NCBI RefSeq assembly: GCF_000721105.1 | Contig: NZ_JOEV01000027.1 | Location: 1-64,000 of the forward strand | Length of the DNA stretch: 64,000 nt | Direction: 5' to 3' | Source: Streptomyces cellulosae | Lineage (GTDB): Bacteria; Actinomycetota; Actinomycetes; Streptomycetales; Streptomycetaceae | In this document: piece by piece, positions 27,044 through 35,454 of the stretch | How the letters are laid out: every line of letters starts with the position of its first letter | Numbering within the stretch: the stretch's first letter is position 1 | The notes under the pieces: generated by a model | The model's database searches: none | Seen by the model: the letters and a program-made list of their open reading frames with translations, nothing else | What the model was told of the DNA's origin: nothing | Program-made: the position numbers and the translations under genes

Positions 27044-27072
27044 GCCCGCCGCACCAGTGAGGTGCGGCGGGC
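27044..27072 (+). terminator. Intrinsic-type hairpin after the vWA operon
   Basis: A perfect 12-bp stem (GCCCGCCGCACC / GGTGCGGCGGGC) with a five-base loop, 16 bp after the last stop and followed by ttc. Long GC stems with weak U tails are usual for Streptomyces terminators. Confidence 0.8.
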
Positions 27073-27130
27073 CTTCGCCGTTCGGAGCCCCGGTGGGGCC
27101 GGCGGATCTCGCGCAAGGCCAGGGAGAGGT

Positions 27131-27769
27131 TCAGCTCTCCCGCAAGGCCTTCGCGAGCGTCCCATCACCGGTCACCCCGATACGCCCCGCCCGCACCGCG
27201 TCCGCCACACTCAACTCCCCCCGCCCGACCTCCAGGCAGGTGCCGGTGTCCATCACGAGCCGGGCGTCGGGCTCCACCGGGGCGGGCCCGTCGCCGTACA
27301 CGGGACCCTCCTCCGAGCCGACGTACAGATGGAAGTCGCCTTCCTCCAGACGCACTTCGACGAGTCCCTCGCCCGCCCCCGCTTCCCGCAGGGACCGCAG
27401 CAGCGGCAGCGCGAACCAGTGCGCCCGTACGGCGTCTGTGGGCCGCCGCTCGCCCAGCTCGGCCTGCCCCCACTGCCCCAGCGCCTGGAGCACGGGCAGC
27501 AACTCCCGCCCCCGGCCGGTGAGTTCGTAGACGTAGGCGGCTCCGGGCGGCGGCAGCCGGCGTCGGGTCGTCAGCCCGTCACGCTCCATGTCCTTCAGCC
27601 GGGAGGCGAGGACGTCGGTGCTCACGCCGGGCAGGTCGGCGTGCAGGTCGGTGTAGCGACGCGGACCTGCGAGCAGCTCACGGACGATCAGCAGGGTCCA
27701 GCGGTCGCCGACGACGTCGAGCGCCCGGGCGGCGGAACAGTACTGGTCGTAGCTTCGGCGAGGTGACAT
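27131..27769 (-). CDS. HxlR-family winged-helix regulator
   Basis: A 212-residue regulator. The HxlR domain (about residues 1-105) has YDQYCSAARALDVVGDRWTL, LLAGPRRYTDLHADLPGVST, VLASRLKDMERDGL and YELTGRGREL, the standard HxlR pattern. A C-terminal domain of about 100 residues extends beyond the usual 110-120-residue size and may bind a ligand; it resembles SCP-2-like sterol-carrier segments only loosely. ATGs at 27769 and 27787 are both in frame. The regulator is divergent from an aminotransferase gene, and two perfect inverted repeats lie between them. Confidence 0.88.
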   Translation of the reverse strand: MSPRRSYDQYCSAARALDVVGDRWTLLIVRELLAGPRRYTDLHADLPGVSTDVLASRLKDMERDGLTTRRRLPPPGAAYVYELTGRGRELLPVLQALGQWGQAELGERRPTDAVRAHWFALPLLRSLREAGAGEGLVEVRLEEGDFHLYVGSEEGPVYGDGPAPVEPDARLVMDTGTCLEVGRGELSVADAVRAGRIGVTGDGTLAKALRES

Positions 27770-27791
27770 GCGACGCAGTCTAGACATGTTG

Positions 27792-27826
27792 TTGGACTTT
27801 CCAAGCTGGTACTTGGTAAAACCAAG
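27792..27826. promoter_or_regulatory. Two perfect inverted repeats, probable HxlR operators
   Basis: TTGGA-ctt-TCCAA (27792-27804) and CTTGGT-aaa-ACCAAG (27812-27826) share the form TTGGW-N3-WCCAA. Their centres are 21 bp apart, two helical turns, as expected for two cooperating dimers. They sit between the divergent regulator and aminotransferase starts. Confidence 0.7.
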
Positions 27827-27855
27827 CAACACCACAACCGGAGGGGCGTAAGCGC

Positions 27856-29064
27856 ATGGAGTTCCGGCAGTCGAACAAGCTGAGCGAGGTCTGCTACGAG
27901 ATCCGCGGCCCGGTGATCGAGCACGCCAACGCGCTGGAGGAGGCGGGCCACAGTGTGCTGCGGCTGAACACCGGCAACCCGGCACTGTTCGGCTTCGAGG
28001 CGCCGGAGGAGATCCTCCAGGACATGATCCGGATGCTGCCCCAGGCGCACGGCTACACCGACTCGCGCGGCATCCTCTCCGCCCGCCGTGCCGTCGCCCA
28101 GCGCTACCAGACGCTGGGCCTGGAGGTGGACGTCGACGACGTCTTCCTCGGCAACGGCGTCTCCGAACTCGTCTCGATGGCCGTCCAGGCCCTCGTCGAG
28201 GACGGCGACGAAATCCTCATCCCCGCCCCGGACTTCCCCCTCTGGACGGCGGTGACGACCCTCGCGGGCGGCAAGGCGGTCCACTACCTCTGCGACGAAC
28301 AGGCCGACTGGTACCCGGACCTGGACGACATGGCGTCGAAGATCACCGACCGCACCAAGGCCGTCGTCATCATCAACCCCAACAATCCCACCGGGGCGGT
28401 CTACCCCAAGGAGATCATCGAGGGCATCCTCGACCTCGCCCGCCGGCACGGCCTGATGGTCTTCGCCGACGAGATCTACGACCAGATCCTGTACGACGAC
28501 GCCGTGCACCACTCGGTCGCCGCCCTCGCCCCCGACCTGGTGGTCCTGACCTTCTGCGGCCTGTCGAAGACGTACCGGGTGGCCGGCTTCCGCTCGGGCT
28601 GGCTGGTGGTCACCGGCCCGAAGCAGCACGCGAAGAACTACCTGGAGGGCCTGACCATGCTGGCCTCCATGCGGCTGTGCGCCAACGCGCCCGCCCAGTA
28701 CGCCATCCAGGCCGCGCTCGGCGGCCGCCAGTCCATCCGCGAGCTCACCGTGCCCGGCGGGCGCCTGCACGACCAGCGCACCGTGGCCTGGGAGAAGCTC
28801 AACGAGATCCCGGGCGTGTCGTGCGTGCGGCCCAAGGGCGCGCTGTACGCGTTCCCGCGCCTCGACCCCAAGGTCCACAAGATCCACGACGACGAGAAGT
28901 TCGTCCTGGACCTGCTTCTGCGGGAGAAGATCCAGGTCGTCCAGGGCACGGGCTTCAACTGGCCGGCTCCCGACCACTTCCGCATCCTCACCCTCCCCCA
29001 CGCGGAGGACCTGGAGGCGGCGATCGGGCGGATCGGGCGGTTCCTGAGCGGGTACCGGCAGTAG
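27856..29064 (+). CDS. PLP-dependent aminotransferase (AlaA-like, class I/II)
   Basis: A 402-residue cytoplasmic enzyme. The N-terminus SNKLSEVCYEIRGPV and LNTGNPALFGF are typical of alanine-forming aminotransferases of the AlaA type. YTDSRGILSARRAVA, IINPNNPTGAVY and FADEIYDQI (Asp that holds the PLP pyridine nitrogen) follow, and GLSKTYRVAGFRSGW contains the PLP Lys. The start ATG at 27856 has GGAGGGG. The probable reaction is glutamate plus pyruvate to alanine plus 2-oxoglutarate. The divergent HxlR regulator probably controls it. Confidence 0.93.
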   Translation: MEFRQSNKLSEVCYEIRGPVIEHANALEEAGHSVLRLNTGNPALFGFEAPEEILQDMIRMLPQAHGYTDSRGILSARRAVAQRYQTLGLEVDVDDVFLGNGVSELVSMAVQALVEDGDEILIPAPDFPLWTAVTTLAGGKAVHYLCDEQADWYPDLDDMASKITDRTKAVVIINPNNPTGAVYPKEIIEGILDLARRHGLMVFADEIYDQILYDDAVHHSVAALAPDLVVLTFCGLSKTYRVAGFRSGWLVVTGPKQHAKNYLEGLTMLASMRLCANAPAQYAIQAALGGRQSIRELTVPGGRLHDQRTVAWEKLNEIPGVSCVRPKGALYAFPRLDPKVHKIHDDEKFVLDLLLREKIQVVQGTGFNWPAPDHFRILTLPHAEDLEAAIGRIGRFLSGYRQ

Positions 29065-29082
29065 CGGCCTCTACCGTTCCTG

Positions 29083-29465
29083 ACTTGTCCCGAGCGGCCG
29101 CATTCCAAGGGTGTGGCGTCCACGATCCACATGTCGTCGCTCCACACCGAGGTGCTGGTGGCCAGGATTCGGGTGATGCGACGTAGCACTTCGGCGGCCT
29201 TGCGCAGCCGCTTGTTGCAGCCGGGTTGCTGCGGCAGGTACGGGAAGAGGTGGCGAAGGTGGGCCCGGGCATACCGGAGCCACCTGACCTCGGAGGTGAA
29301 CCCGAGCATCGCCTGCATCATCGCGAGGGTGACCAGCTCGGCGTCGGTGAGCTGCGGCGAGATAGCCACGGCGGGCCGCCACGGCGCCGGGTCCGGGCGC
29401 TGCTGCAGTAGATCATCGGTAGCCGCATACAGTGCTGTCGCGAGGGTGTCCAGGTTGTCCGTCAC
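29083..29465 (-). pseudogene. 5' part of an IS982-like transposase gene
   Basis: Starting at the GTG at 29465 the minus strand encodes TDNLDTLATALYAATDDLLQ, then PQLTDAELVTLAMMQAMLGF, HLRHLFPYLPQQPGCNKRLR and DDMWIVDATPLECGRS, the N-terminal half of IS982-type transposases including the first catalytic Asp. Similarity ends at about 29086, next to the aminotransferase stop, and the rest of the transposase (remaining DDE residues) is absent. It is a truncated, inactive remnant about 130 codons long. Confidence 0.8.
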
Positions 29466-29514
29466 ACAACGAACTTGGGCGCCCTCGTTCTCGTCTCCGC
29501 GAGCACCCCTTGTG

Positions 29515-29563
29515 AGGCTGAGCGTTTCACGTGGTGCCTTTCGTCCGTTGAAGCGCTCAGCCT
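29515..29563. repeat. 10-bp inverted repeat with 29-base loop
   Basis: AGGCTGAGCG (29515-29524) and CGCTCAGCCT (29554-29563) are perfect inverted arms between the transposase remnant and the next gene. They could be a decayed insertion-sequence end or an RNA hairpin. Confidence 0.4.
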
Positions 29564-29578
29564 GCCGAGCGAGGCAGG
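29561..29578 (-). terminator. Hairpin after the membrane-protein gene
   Basis: CCTGCC-GAGCGA-GGCAGG lies 14 bases past the stop of the gene at 29593-30534 on its strand. The stem is short (6 bp), so it is only a probable terminator. Confidence 0.4.
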
Positions 29579-29592
29579 CGGGAGAGGGTCGG

Positions 29593-30534
29593 CTACGAGT
29601 TCGATGACACCAGCCGCGTACGAACGAGCGCTCGCAGCATTGCGGCGCCCGCCCACACCGCTGCAAGGTGCAGGACCGCCGCGAGCGCGAGGTTTTCCGG
29701 CAGGGCCTCATTGGCCGGCTGCGCGACCGCCAGGTACAGGGTGAACGGAAGCTTCCAGCCGCTCCAAGCAAACAACGAGCCCGAGCCGAGCCAGCCGAGC
29801 ACCATCGGGCCCCATCGGGGGACTCGTGCGGGCCGGCCTCGGACGGCAGCCCAGGTGGCGGCGGACGCCACGAAGGCCCAGAGCCCGAAGACGCCGGACA
29901 GCACATGCCAAGCGAGGTCCCGCTCGCCGCGGTGGGCGACCCCTGCGGTGCCGCCCACCGCCCAGTACAGCCAGATAAGACCGACTGCGGCGCCGACCAC
30001 GGCCATCCATGGCAGCGCCCTTGGCGAGCCCTCTCCGCCACCCCCGAGCCGACCCGCGAACGCGTCCGGCCAGCGCCGCCGCAAGTACGTGGGCAGGGCG
30101 ATGGCCAGACCCAGCCCCATGCCTACAAACCCGATCTGAACCAGCGCGGCCTCCCAGACCGGCATCGACGGGCCTGCGTCACTCCCGCTCTTCGGATTGC
30201 CATCCTCCGAGCCCAGCAGTGAACTGAGAACGGCGTACGGCAACACCGGGACGAGGAACCCCGTCCCAACCCAAGCACAAAAAGCCAACGGCGCTGCCGG
30301 TATGCACATCCCCCAGGGCCGCACCAGCGCGAGCGCCACCGCGATCCCGATCCCTGCCATACCGATCGTGGCGCTGTTGATTACCACCCACTCCGCTTTG
30401 CCGAACCCGGTCCCGACCGGCAGCAGCCCCAAGAGCGAACCGACCACCCACGACACCTTGATCAGCAGGTAAGGCGTCAGCGCCAGCGCTGCCCCATACG
30501 CCGCGATCCGCCCAGCCCGATCCCATCGATCCAC
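29593..30534 (-). CDS. Integral membrane protein of unknown function
   Basis: A 313-residue protein with about eight transmembrane segments. The GTG at 30534 has GGGGAG six bases upstream; the frame continues to a TTG at 30555 that lacks a site. Two segments are separated by a Gly/Ser/Asp loop (GSEDGNPKSGSDAGPS). The C-terminus is Ala/Leu-rich with a basic tail. It stands alone between transposase remnants. I recognise no domain; it resembles other unassigned Streptomyces multi-pass proteins. Confidence 0.75.
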   Translation of the reverse strand: MDRWDRAGRIAAYGAALALTPYLLIKVSWVVGSLLGLLPVGTGFGKAEWVVINSATIGMAGIGIAVALALVRPWGMCIPAAPLAFCAWVGTGFLVPVLPYAVLSSLLGSEDGNPKSGSDAGPSMPVWEAALVQIGFVGMGLGLAIALPTYLRRRWPDAFAGRLGGGGEGSPRALPWMAVVGAAVGLIWLYWAVGGTAGVAHRGERDLAWHVLSGVFGLWAFVASAATWAAVRGRPARVPRWGPMVLGWLGSGSLFAWSGWKLPFTLYLAVAQPANEALPENLALAAVLHLAAVWAGAAMLRALVRTRLVSSNS

Positions 30535-30909
30535 TTGAACTCCCCATTCAAGCAACGGAGTTCAAGTCTCATTCACCAATGCCCCACGGGCGTCAACCGC
30601 CGGGCGCATCCATGTCATCACTCAGGAGGAGTGAGAATCAGCCGACGGGAGCACGTAGAACCGCTGGAGCACGAGGAGCCGCCGATTCAAGCCCTCAGCC
30701 GCCAGATGCAGCGCTCAGTCGAAACCTTGGAATAGATCATCTAGGCCAGTCCTGGACGCCGCGCCAACCTCGCACGTTGCCGGGCCGCCCCTCTCTGCAT
30801 GTGCTCCCTGGCCAGACCGTGTCTGCTTCTGATTCTCTCCGGGTGGTCTTCGATCTCGAAGGGGTGACGCCGCAATGTTGCTTCGCAGCTTTGGATAGCC
30901 ACTTGCGAT
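30535..30909. other. Stretch without a recognisable gene
   Basis: Short open frames exist on both strands but none has a convincing start site or protein-like composition. The stretch borders transposase remnants on the right and is probably debris from insertion events. Confidence 0.5.
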
Positions 30910-31168
30910 GTGCTGAGGGGCGTGACGGACACGAGAGATTCGAAGCAGAACTGGTGGCTGGTCGCTATCGCGACGGCCACCACCCGCCCGGTCAAGCTCG
31001 GCCAGCCTTTCACCCGATGGTCACTGCGCAAACTCGTCGCCTACCTGCGGAGTTCACGGCCGGGTGATCCGTATTGGCCGCGAAGCGTTACGCGGCCTGC
31101 TCGCCCGCCGAGGTATCACCTTCCAGCGCACCAAGACGTGGAAAAAGTCCCCGGGGCCCGAGCGTGAC
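30910..31168 (+). pseudogene. Central fragment of an IS630-like transposase gene
   Basis: The plus strand encodes LGQPFTRWSLRKLVAYL in one frame and, after a frameshift near 31050, IRIGREALRGLLARRGITFQ followed by RTKTWKKSPGPERDAELE in another. This order is that of the central part of IS630-type transposases in Streptomyces. The first HTH region and the DDE catalytic half are both absent. The fragment ends where a minus-strand fragment begins. Confidence 0.7.
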
Positions 31169-31169
31169 G

Positions 31170-31516
31170 CCGAACTCGAACCGGCGCCCGATCAGCGTCT
31201 TGATCCTCGCCGGCGTCCACGTCTGGTCCGGCCAGCCATGCACGACCGGTCCTTTCGCGAGTTCCTGCTCGAGCACGGTGAACAGGTCCTCGCTCAGCTT
31301 GGGCCGTGAGACAGGCCCGGCAGACCGCAGCCCCTCGGTGCCGGCGTCGTGCCAAGCCCGGCGCCAGCGCTGCACCGAGCGCACACTCACCCGTAAGTCC
31401 TTGGCGACCTCCGCGTTGGAGGCACCCGCAGCGAATCGCCGCGCGGCCTCCAGCCGGATCCACTCGCGAAACGCCTGCCGTTCAGGCGTCAGCCCACCAC
31501 CCTGCGGATATCTCAC
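31170..31516 (-). pseudogene. N-terminal fragment of an IS630-like transposase gene
   Basis: The ATG at 31516 begins MRYPQGGGLTPERQAFREWI and continues through two helix-turn-helix regions (AEVAKDLRVSVRSVQRWRRA; WTPARIKTLIGRRFEF). Similarity stops at about 31176, where the sequence becomes the complement of the plus-strand fragment. The two fragments could be halves of one element separated by an inversion, or two nested insertions. No catalytic domain remains. Confidence 0.75.
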
Positions 31517-31638
31517 ACAACAGGCATACCGCGACGATCACACATCGTCAGCCCTCAACGACATCACGCCGCAAAGGTCAGTAACGGGGGCCGCCTTCGA
31601 CACCGGTCCGCGGCCTCGGTGAGAGCCGTCCGCACGTG

Positions 31639-33090
31639 CTACTGCGCGTAGAACGTGGCGTCCGCCCGGTCCGTGGCCGTGCTCGGCGTCTGCACGTAGA
31701 GCAGGTAGTTGAAGTGGCGGACGTAGCGGCCGGGTGAGCCGTACGACTCGTAGGAGACGCCGGCCGAGTCGGACAGACCCGCCCGCTTGTAGAAGGTGGC
31801 GTCGGACGCGAACTGCGCCGTGCCGTCGTTCTTCTGCAGCCACACCTCGAAACTCGCGTTGCTCCGCAGGTAGTAGCCGGGGAAGTTGGTCGACTCCAGC
31901 GACACGGTGCCGCTGCCGGTCAGGCCGGTGACCACGCGGAACTGCGAGTCCGCGAGCGGGCTGACGTTGGCGTCGATGCGGCCGCGGTAGTCGAAGTGGC
32001 GGATGAAACGGTCCGCGAAGTTGTACGACGAGAAGCGCTGCGGGGTGACTCCGTCGGCGACCGGGATGCCGAAGTCGGGCGTGCCGTCGGCCTTCCAGTA
32101 CACCTTCTGGACGCGGGTACGGCGGTTGGGGTCGTTCAGCGGGTCGCCGGTGATGTCCTTGTAGCTGCGGTCGTGGTAGACGAGGATGTCGGACTTACCG
32201 TCCTCGGAGACGGTGAAGGAGTTGTGGCCCGGGCCGTACTGCGAGGTCGCGTCGCTCGTCTTGAACACCGGCTGCGCACCCTTGGTCCAGGAGGCTGGGT
32301 TGGTCAGGTCGGCCGTCGATGAGGCGGTCAGCATGCCCAGGCAGTAGTTGGAGTCGGTCGCGCTGGCCGAGTAGGTCATGAAGACCTTGCCGCCGTGCTC
32401 GATCACCGCCGGGCCCTCGTTGACCTTGTAGCCGATCGTCTCCCAGGACAGTGTCGGCTGGGAGATCTCCGCCGGAGTGCCGGTGAGCGTCCAGGGGTTG
32501 GCCATCTTGGCGATGAACAGGCTGGTGTTGTTGTTCTCGGCCGGGTTGCGCTGGGCCCAGGCCAGGTAGCGGACACCGCCCACGACGAAGGTGGTGGCGT
32601 CGAGGGAGAAGCTCTCCCACGTCGTCGTGATCTGGCCCTTCTCGGCCCAGGTCGCGGTGAGCGGGTTGGCTCCGGTGCCCTCCAGGACGTACATCCGGAT
32701 CGCCCACTTGTCACTGGTGGATCCGGCGGCGAAGTACACATACCACTTGCCGTCGATGAAGTGGATCTCCGGCGCCCAGATGTTGGCGCCCATCACGCCG
32801 CTGGCGTGCTTGGTCCAGATCGTGGTCTCGGGAGCCGTCGACAGGCCCTGGATGGTGGTGGCGCGACGCAGCACGATGCGGTCGTACGCGGGCACGGTCG
32901 CGGTGAAGTAGTAGTAGCCATCGGTGTGCTTGAAGATGTGCGGGTCGGCGCGCTGTTCGGCGATCGGGTTGGTGTAGGTCACGCCGGGGGAGGCGGGCAC
33001 GGCCGCGTGGGCGACGGTGCCAGGCCCGGCGAGACAGCCCACCAGGGCGAAGAGGACGGCCATGAGCAGCCGTACGGCGTTGCGTCTCAA
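31639..33090 (-). CDS. Secreted GH43 arabinosidase/xylosidase with AbfB-like C-terminal domain
   Basis: A 483-residue exported glycosidase. A signal peptide (residues 1-30, ending TVAHAA) follows a TTG start at 33090 with GGAG seven bases upstream. The five-bladed GH43 domain (about 35-330) shows the general base Asp in RADPHIF, ANIWAPEIHFIDGKWYVYF and the general acid Glu in VNEGPAVI. The C-terminal domain (about 345-483) has repeated F.SYNF.DRFIRHFDYRGRI-like segments typical of AbfB arabinose-binding (CBM42) folds. It probably releases arabinose or xylose from plant polysaccharide. It follows a second GH43 gene on the same strand. Confidence 0.92.
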   Translation of the reverse strand: MRRNAVRLLMAVLFALVGCLAGPGTVAHAAVPASPGVTYTNPIAEQRADPHIFKHTDGYYYFTATVPAYDRIVLRRATTIQGLSTAPETTIWTKHASGVMGANIWAPEIHFIDGKWYVYFAAGSTSDKWAIRMYVLEGTGANPLTATWAEKGQITTTWESFSLDATTFVVGGVRYLAWAQRNPAENNNTSLFIAKMANPWTLTGTPAEISQPTLSWETIGYKVNEGPAVIEHGGKVFMTYSASATDSNYCLGMLTASSTADLTNPASWTKGAQPVFKTSDATSQYGPGHNSFTVSEDGKSDILVYHDRSYKDITGDPLNDPNRRTRVQKVYWKADGTPDFGIPVADGVTPQRFSSYNFADRFIRHFDYRGRIDANVSPLADSQFRVVTGLTGSGTVSLESTNFPGYYLRSNASFEVWLQKNDGTAQFASDATFYKRAGLSDSAGVSYESYGSPGRYVRHFNYLLYVQTPSTATDRADATFYAQ

Positions 33091-33131
33091 GGACTTTCTC
33101 CAGATCACGGAGTGCGGGGAGGGGAGGAGCC

Positions 33132-34640
33132 TCAGGTCGTGGGGACGAGGCGCCACTGCTGGCAGTTGTTGTTCAGCCAGGTCCACAGCCGTACGTCGGT
33201 CCCGTTCAGGGTGCCGCAGTTCGCGACGTCGGCGACCTTGCCGCTGTTCTCGTTCACGATCCGCACGTAGTCGCCGGTGGCCGTGTAGACCAGTCGGAAC
33301 TTCTGGCAGTTGTTGTTCAGCCAGGACCACTGCGCGATGTCCGTGCCGTCGGTCGTGGCGCAGTTCGCGGTGTCCGCGACCTTGCCGGTGGCGACGTTGA
33401 CCAGTCGGCTGGTGTCGTTGCCGAGGTCCTCGAGGCGCCACTTCTGGTTGGCGCCGCCGTTGCAGCTCCATTGGAAGATGTTGGTGCCGTCCAAGGTGTT
33501 GCCGCCCTCGACGTCCAGGCACTTGCCGCTGTTGCGGTTCACCAGGGTGTACGCGGTCGGGGTCGTCGCCGTCTCGCCCGACGGGCCGGGCAGCGTGGTG
33601 CCGAGCGCGACCGGGGTGCCGAAGTTCGGCGTGCCGTCCGCGTTCCAGGTGAACTTCTGCGCCCGCGTCGTACGGCCGTTGCCGCAGCCGCCGTTCGCGG
33701 TGTCGTTGGCGTGGTAGACGATCCAGTTCTCGGTGCCGTCCGGCGAGGTGAAGAAGCCGTTGTGGCCGGGGCCGTAGACACTCGCCGCGTCGTTGCGCTG
33801 GAAGACCGGCGTGGACTTCTTCGTCCAGGAGGCGGGGTTCAGAGGGTCGGTACCGGTCAGTTCCAGCTGGCCCAGCTTGTAGTCCGCGGTCTGGCAGTAG
33901 CTGGCGGAGAAGGTGAGGAAGGTGCGGCCGTCGTGGTAGAGCGGCTCGGGTCCCTCGTTGACCGCCGCCCCCGAGGTCTCCCAGCTCGCGGTGGGGCTGG
34001 AGATGATGGTGAAGGTGCTGCCGGCCAGCGTGTACGGGTTGCTCATCGGCGCGATGACCAGGCTCTGCGGACTGCCGTTGATGAAGCCGCTGCCGATCAG
34101 GTACAGGTTGTTGTTGTTCTGCAGGACGGTGGCGTCGATGAGCCAGCCGCCAGGGGTGAGGTTGGAGCCGCTGAGCTGGTTCTTGTACGTGTACGGGCCC
34201 ATCGGGTCGGTGCCCGCACTCTCCAGGACATGGGTGCGCTGGGAGTCGCAGCAGGCGACACCACTCTGCGCCGCGGAGTAGTACAGGTACCAGTGGCCGT
34301 TGAGGAAGTGGATCTCCGGCGCCCAGATGTTGGTGTTGCGGGTGGAGGTGGTGTCACTCCAGATCTGGACGCTGGCGGCCGTGGAGAGCCCGGCCAGGGT
34401 CGGCGACTTCCGCATGGTCAGCACACCGGTGAAGGACGTGGTGACCAGGTAGTAGTTGCCGTTGTAGTACTCGAGCCAGGGGTCGGCGCCCTTCTGCGAC
34501 TTGACCGGGTTGGTGTACGGGCGGCCCTCGGCGGCGGCGGCCGGGGTCGTCGCCGACACCATGGCGATCAGTACGGCCAGCACGCACAGGATCAGGGATC
34601 TGCTGCGTCTGGCGGGGGGCTGCTCTGACATCTGTGGCAT
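33132..34640 (-). CDS. Secreted GH43 glycosidase with ricin-type lectin domain
   Basis: A 502-residue protein. The signal peptide (LILCVLAVLIAMVSATTPAA) precedes the GH43 domain (about 40-365), with Asp in KGADPWLEYY, NIWAPEIHFLNGHWYLYYS and Glu in VNEGPEPLYH. A ricin B-lectin domain (about 370-502) follows, with three NSGK/TGK.AD..N subrepeats ending NQKWRL, CQKFRL and CQQWRL (QxW-type). The ATG at 34640 has AAGGGCGG upstream; an ATG at 34631 is also in frame. It is likely an arabinanase or arabinofuranosidase anchored to substrate by the lectin. It forms an operon with the next GH43 gene. Confidence 0.93.
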   Translation of the reverse strand: MPQMSEQPPARRSRSLILCVLAVLIAMVSATTPAAAAEGRPYTNPVKSQKGADPWLEYYNGNYYLVTTSFTGVLTMRKSPTLAGLSTAASVQIWSDTTSTRNTNIWAPEIHFLNGHWYLYYSAAQSGVACCDSQRTHVLESAGTDPMGPYTYKNQLSGSNLTPGGWLIDATVLQNNNNLYLIGSGFINGSPQSLVIAPMSNPYTLAGSTFTIISSPTASWETSGAAVNEGPEPLYHDGRTFLTFSASYCQTADYKLGQLELTGTDPLNPASWTKKSTPVFQRNDAASVYGPGHNGFFTSPDGTENWIVYHANDTANGGCGNGRTTRAQKFTWNADGTPNFGTPVALGTTLPGPSGETATTPTAYTLVNRNSGKCLDVEGGNTLDGTNIFQWSCNGGANQKWRLEDLGNDTSRLVNVATGKVADTANCATTDGTDIAQWSWLNNNCQKFRLVYTATGDYVRIVNENSGKVADVANCGTLNGTDVRLWTWLNNNCQQWRLVPTT

Positions 34641-34662
34641 GCGGGACCGCCCTTGTCCGTAA

Positions 34663-34682
34663 TTTCGAACGCAGTTCGTAAA
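34663..34682. promoter_or_regulatory. Inverted repeat upstream of the GH43 operon
   Basis: CGAAC-gca-GTTCG (34666-34678) is perfect and extends almost symmetrically to TTTCGAAC...GTTCGTAA. It lies 25 bp before the start of the first GH43 gene and has the odd-centred form common for LacI-type operators. No regulator gene is adjacent. Confidence 0.45.
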
Positions 34683-35196
34683 TTCGGTCAGAAGATAAGC
34701 GGGAGTCAAGGTTCCGTCAACGCTTTCGTCACACGCGCTTTACCTGTGCGAATCCGTCCCGCGTACCAGGCGGCAGGTTCATCGCCGTCACGTACGGCTG
34801 GACCGCGCTGCCGGGCCGCTTGCCCCTCCGGCACGGCAGGTCGTCGTACGCCCAGTGCTTGACCGCCTCCCGCAGCGCCGGGCACGTCCTCACCAGCGAC
34901 CGCAATGCCACGAACTGAAGCGGCTGCAGCGGATCACCGGACATCGTCTGGGTTGCCATGGCCGGCCACGGTCTGGGCAGTTGGAAGGTCTGCCGTCGTC
35001 ACGGCGGCATGCTCGCAGCCTGGCCTGCGGGCCCCTGATCGTCGGGGAGTATCAGCTGCACGGCGGTAAACTGCAGCCGGTTGGGGATCCCGAGGGAGCC
35101 AGCGTTGTTGGGTCCTGGCCTTCTCCGCCACCACATCAGCTCGGTGAAACCCGGAAGAGCCCCTCGACATCGGACACCGGATCGCTTCCCGCCCTC
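34683..35196. other. Stretch without a supported gene
   Basis: A 76-codon frame (34959-34729, minus) with LQFVALRSLVRTCPALREAV has protein-like composition but no ribosome-binding site and no recognised family; it may be a remnant. The rest shows only unconvincing short frames. Confidence 0.4.
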
Positions 35197-35454
35197 TCAA
35201 GCGTTTCGGTGATAAGCCTTGTTGGCAATGCGCCAGCGGCCGTCGTCGTGGACCAGCAGGAAGATGTCGGTGAAGGTGTCCGCGCCGTGCCAGAGCGTCA
35301 TGGTTGCGGTCGCGACAGTGCCGTGGACGTCTATGGCGTCGATACGGCGCGAGCGGGTCGGTTCGTCCGGGGCTGGCTGGCCGTGGAAGAGAGCGCAGTA
35401 CTCGTCCAGGCACCACGAGACGAATCCGCGGGCCGGACACGGCCCGGTGCACAT
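35197..35454 (-). pseudogene. C-terminal remnant of an NTF2-like (lumazine-binding/SnoaL-type) protein
   Basis: The minus strand encodes CLDEYCALFHGQPAPDEPTR, then IDAIDVHGTVATATMTLWHG and FTDIFLLVHDDGRWRIANKA, matching the last two-thirds of NTF2-like proteins (a .DV.G..A.A......FTD...L...G.W.I..K pattern). The N-terminal 50-60 residues are missing. Sequence beyond 35454 instead encodes an unrelated plus-strand fragment (VHIWTLADQTWVEDYDGSAA). A truncated, probably inactive gene. Confidence 0.55.

Noticed and set aside
29466..31638. Possible functional transposon
   Set aside because: All transposase pieces are truncated or frameshifted, and no terminal inverted repeat pair or target duplication was found.
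34729..34959. 76-codon minus-strand frame upstream of the GH43 operon
   Set aside because: Composition is plausible, but there is no ribosome-binding site or recognised family, and the region is decayed.
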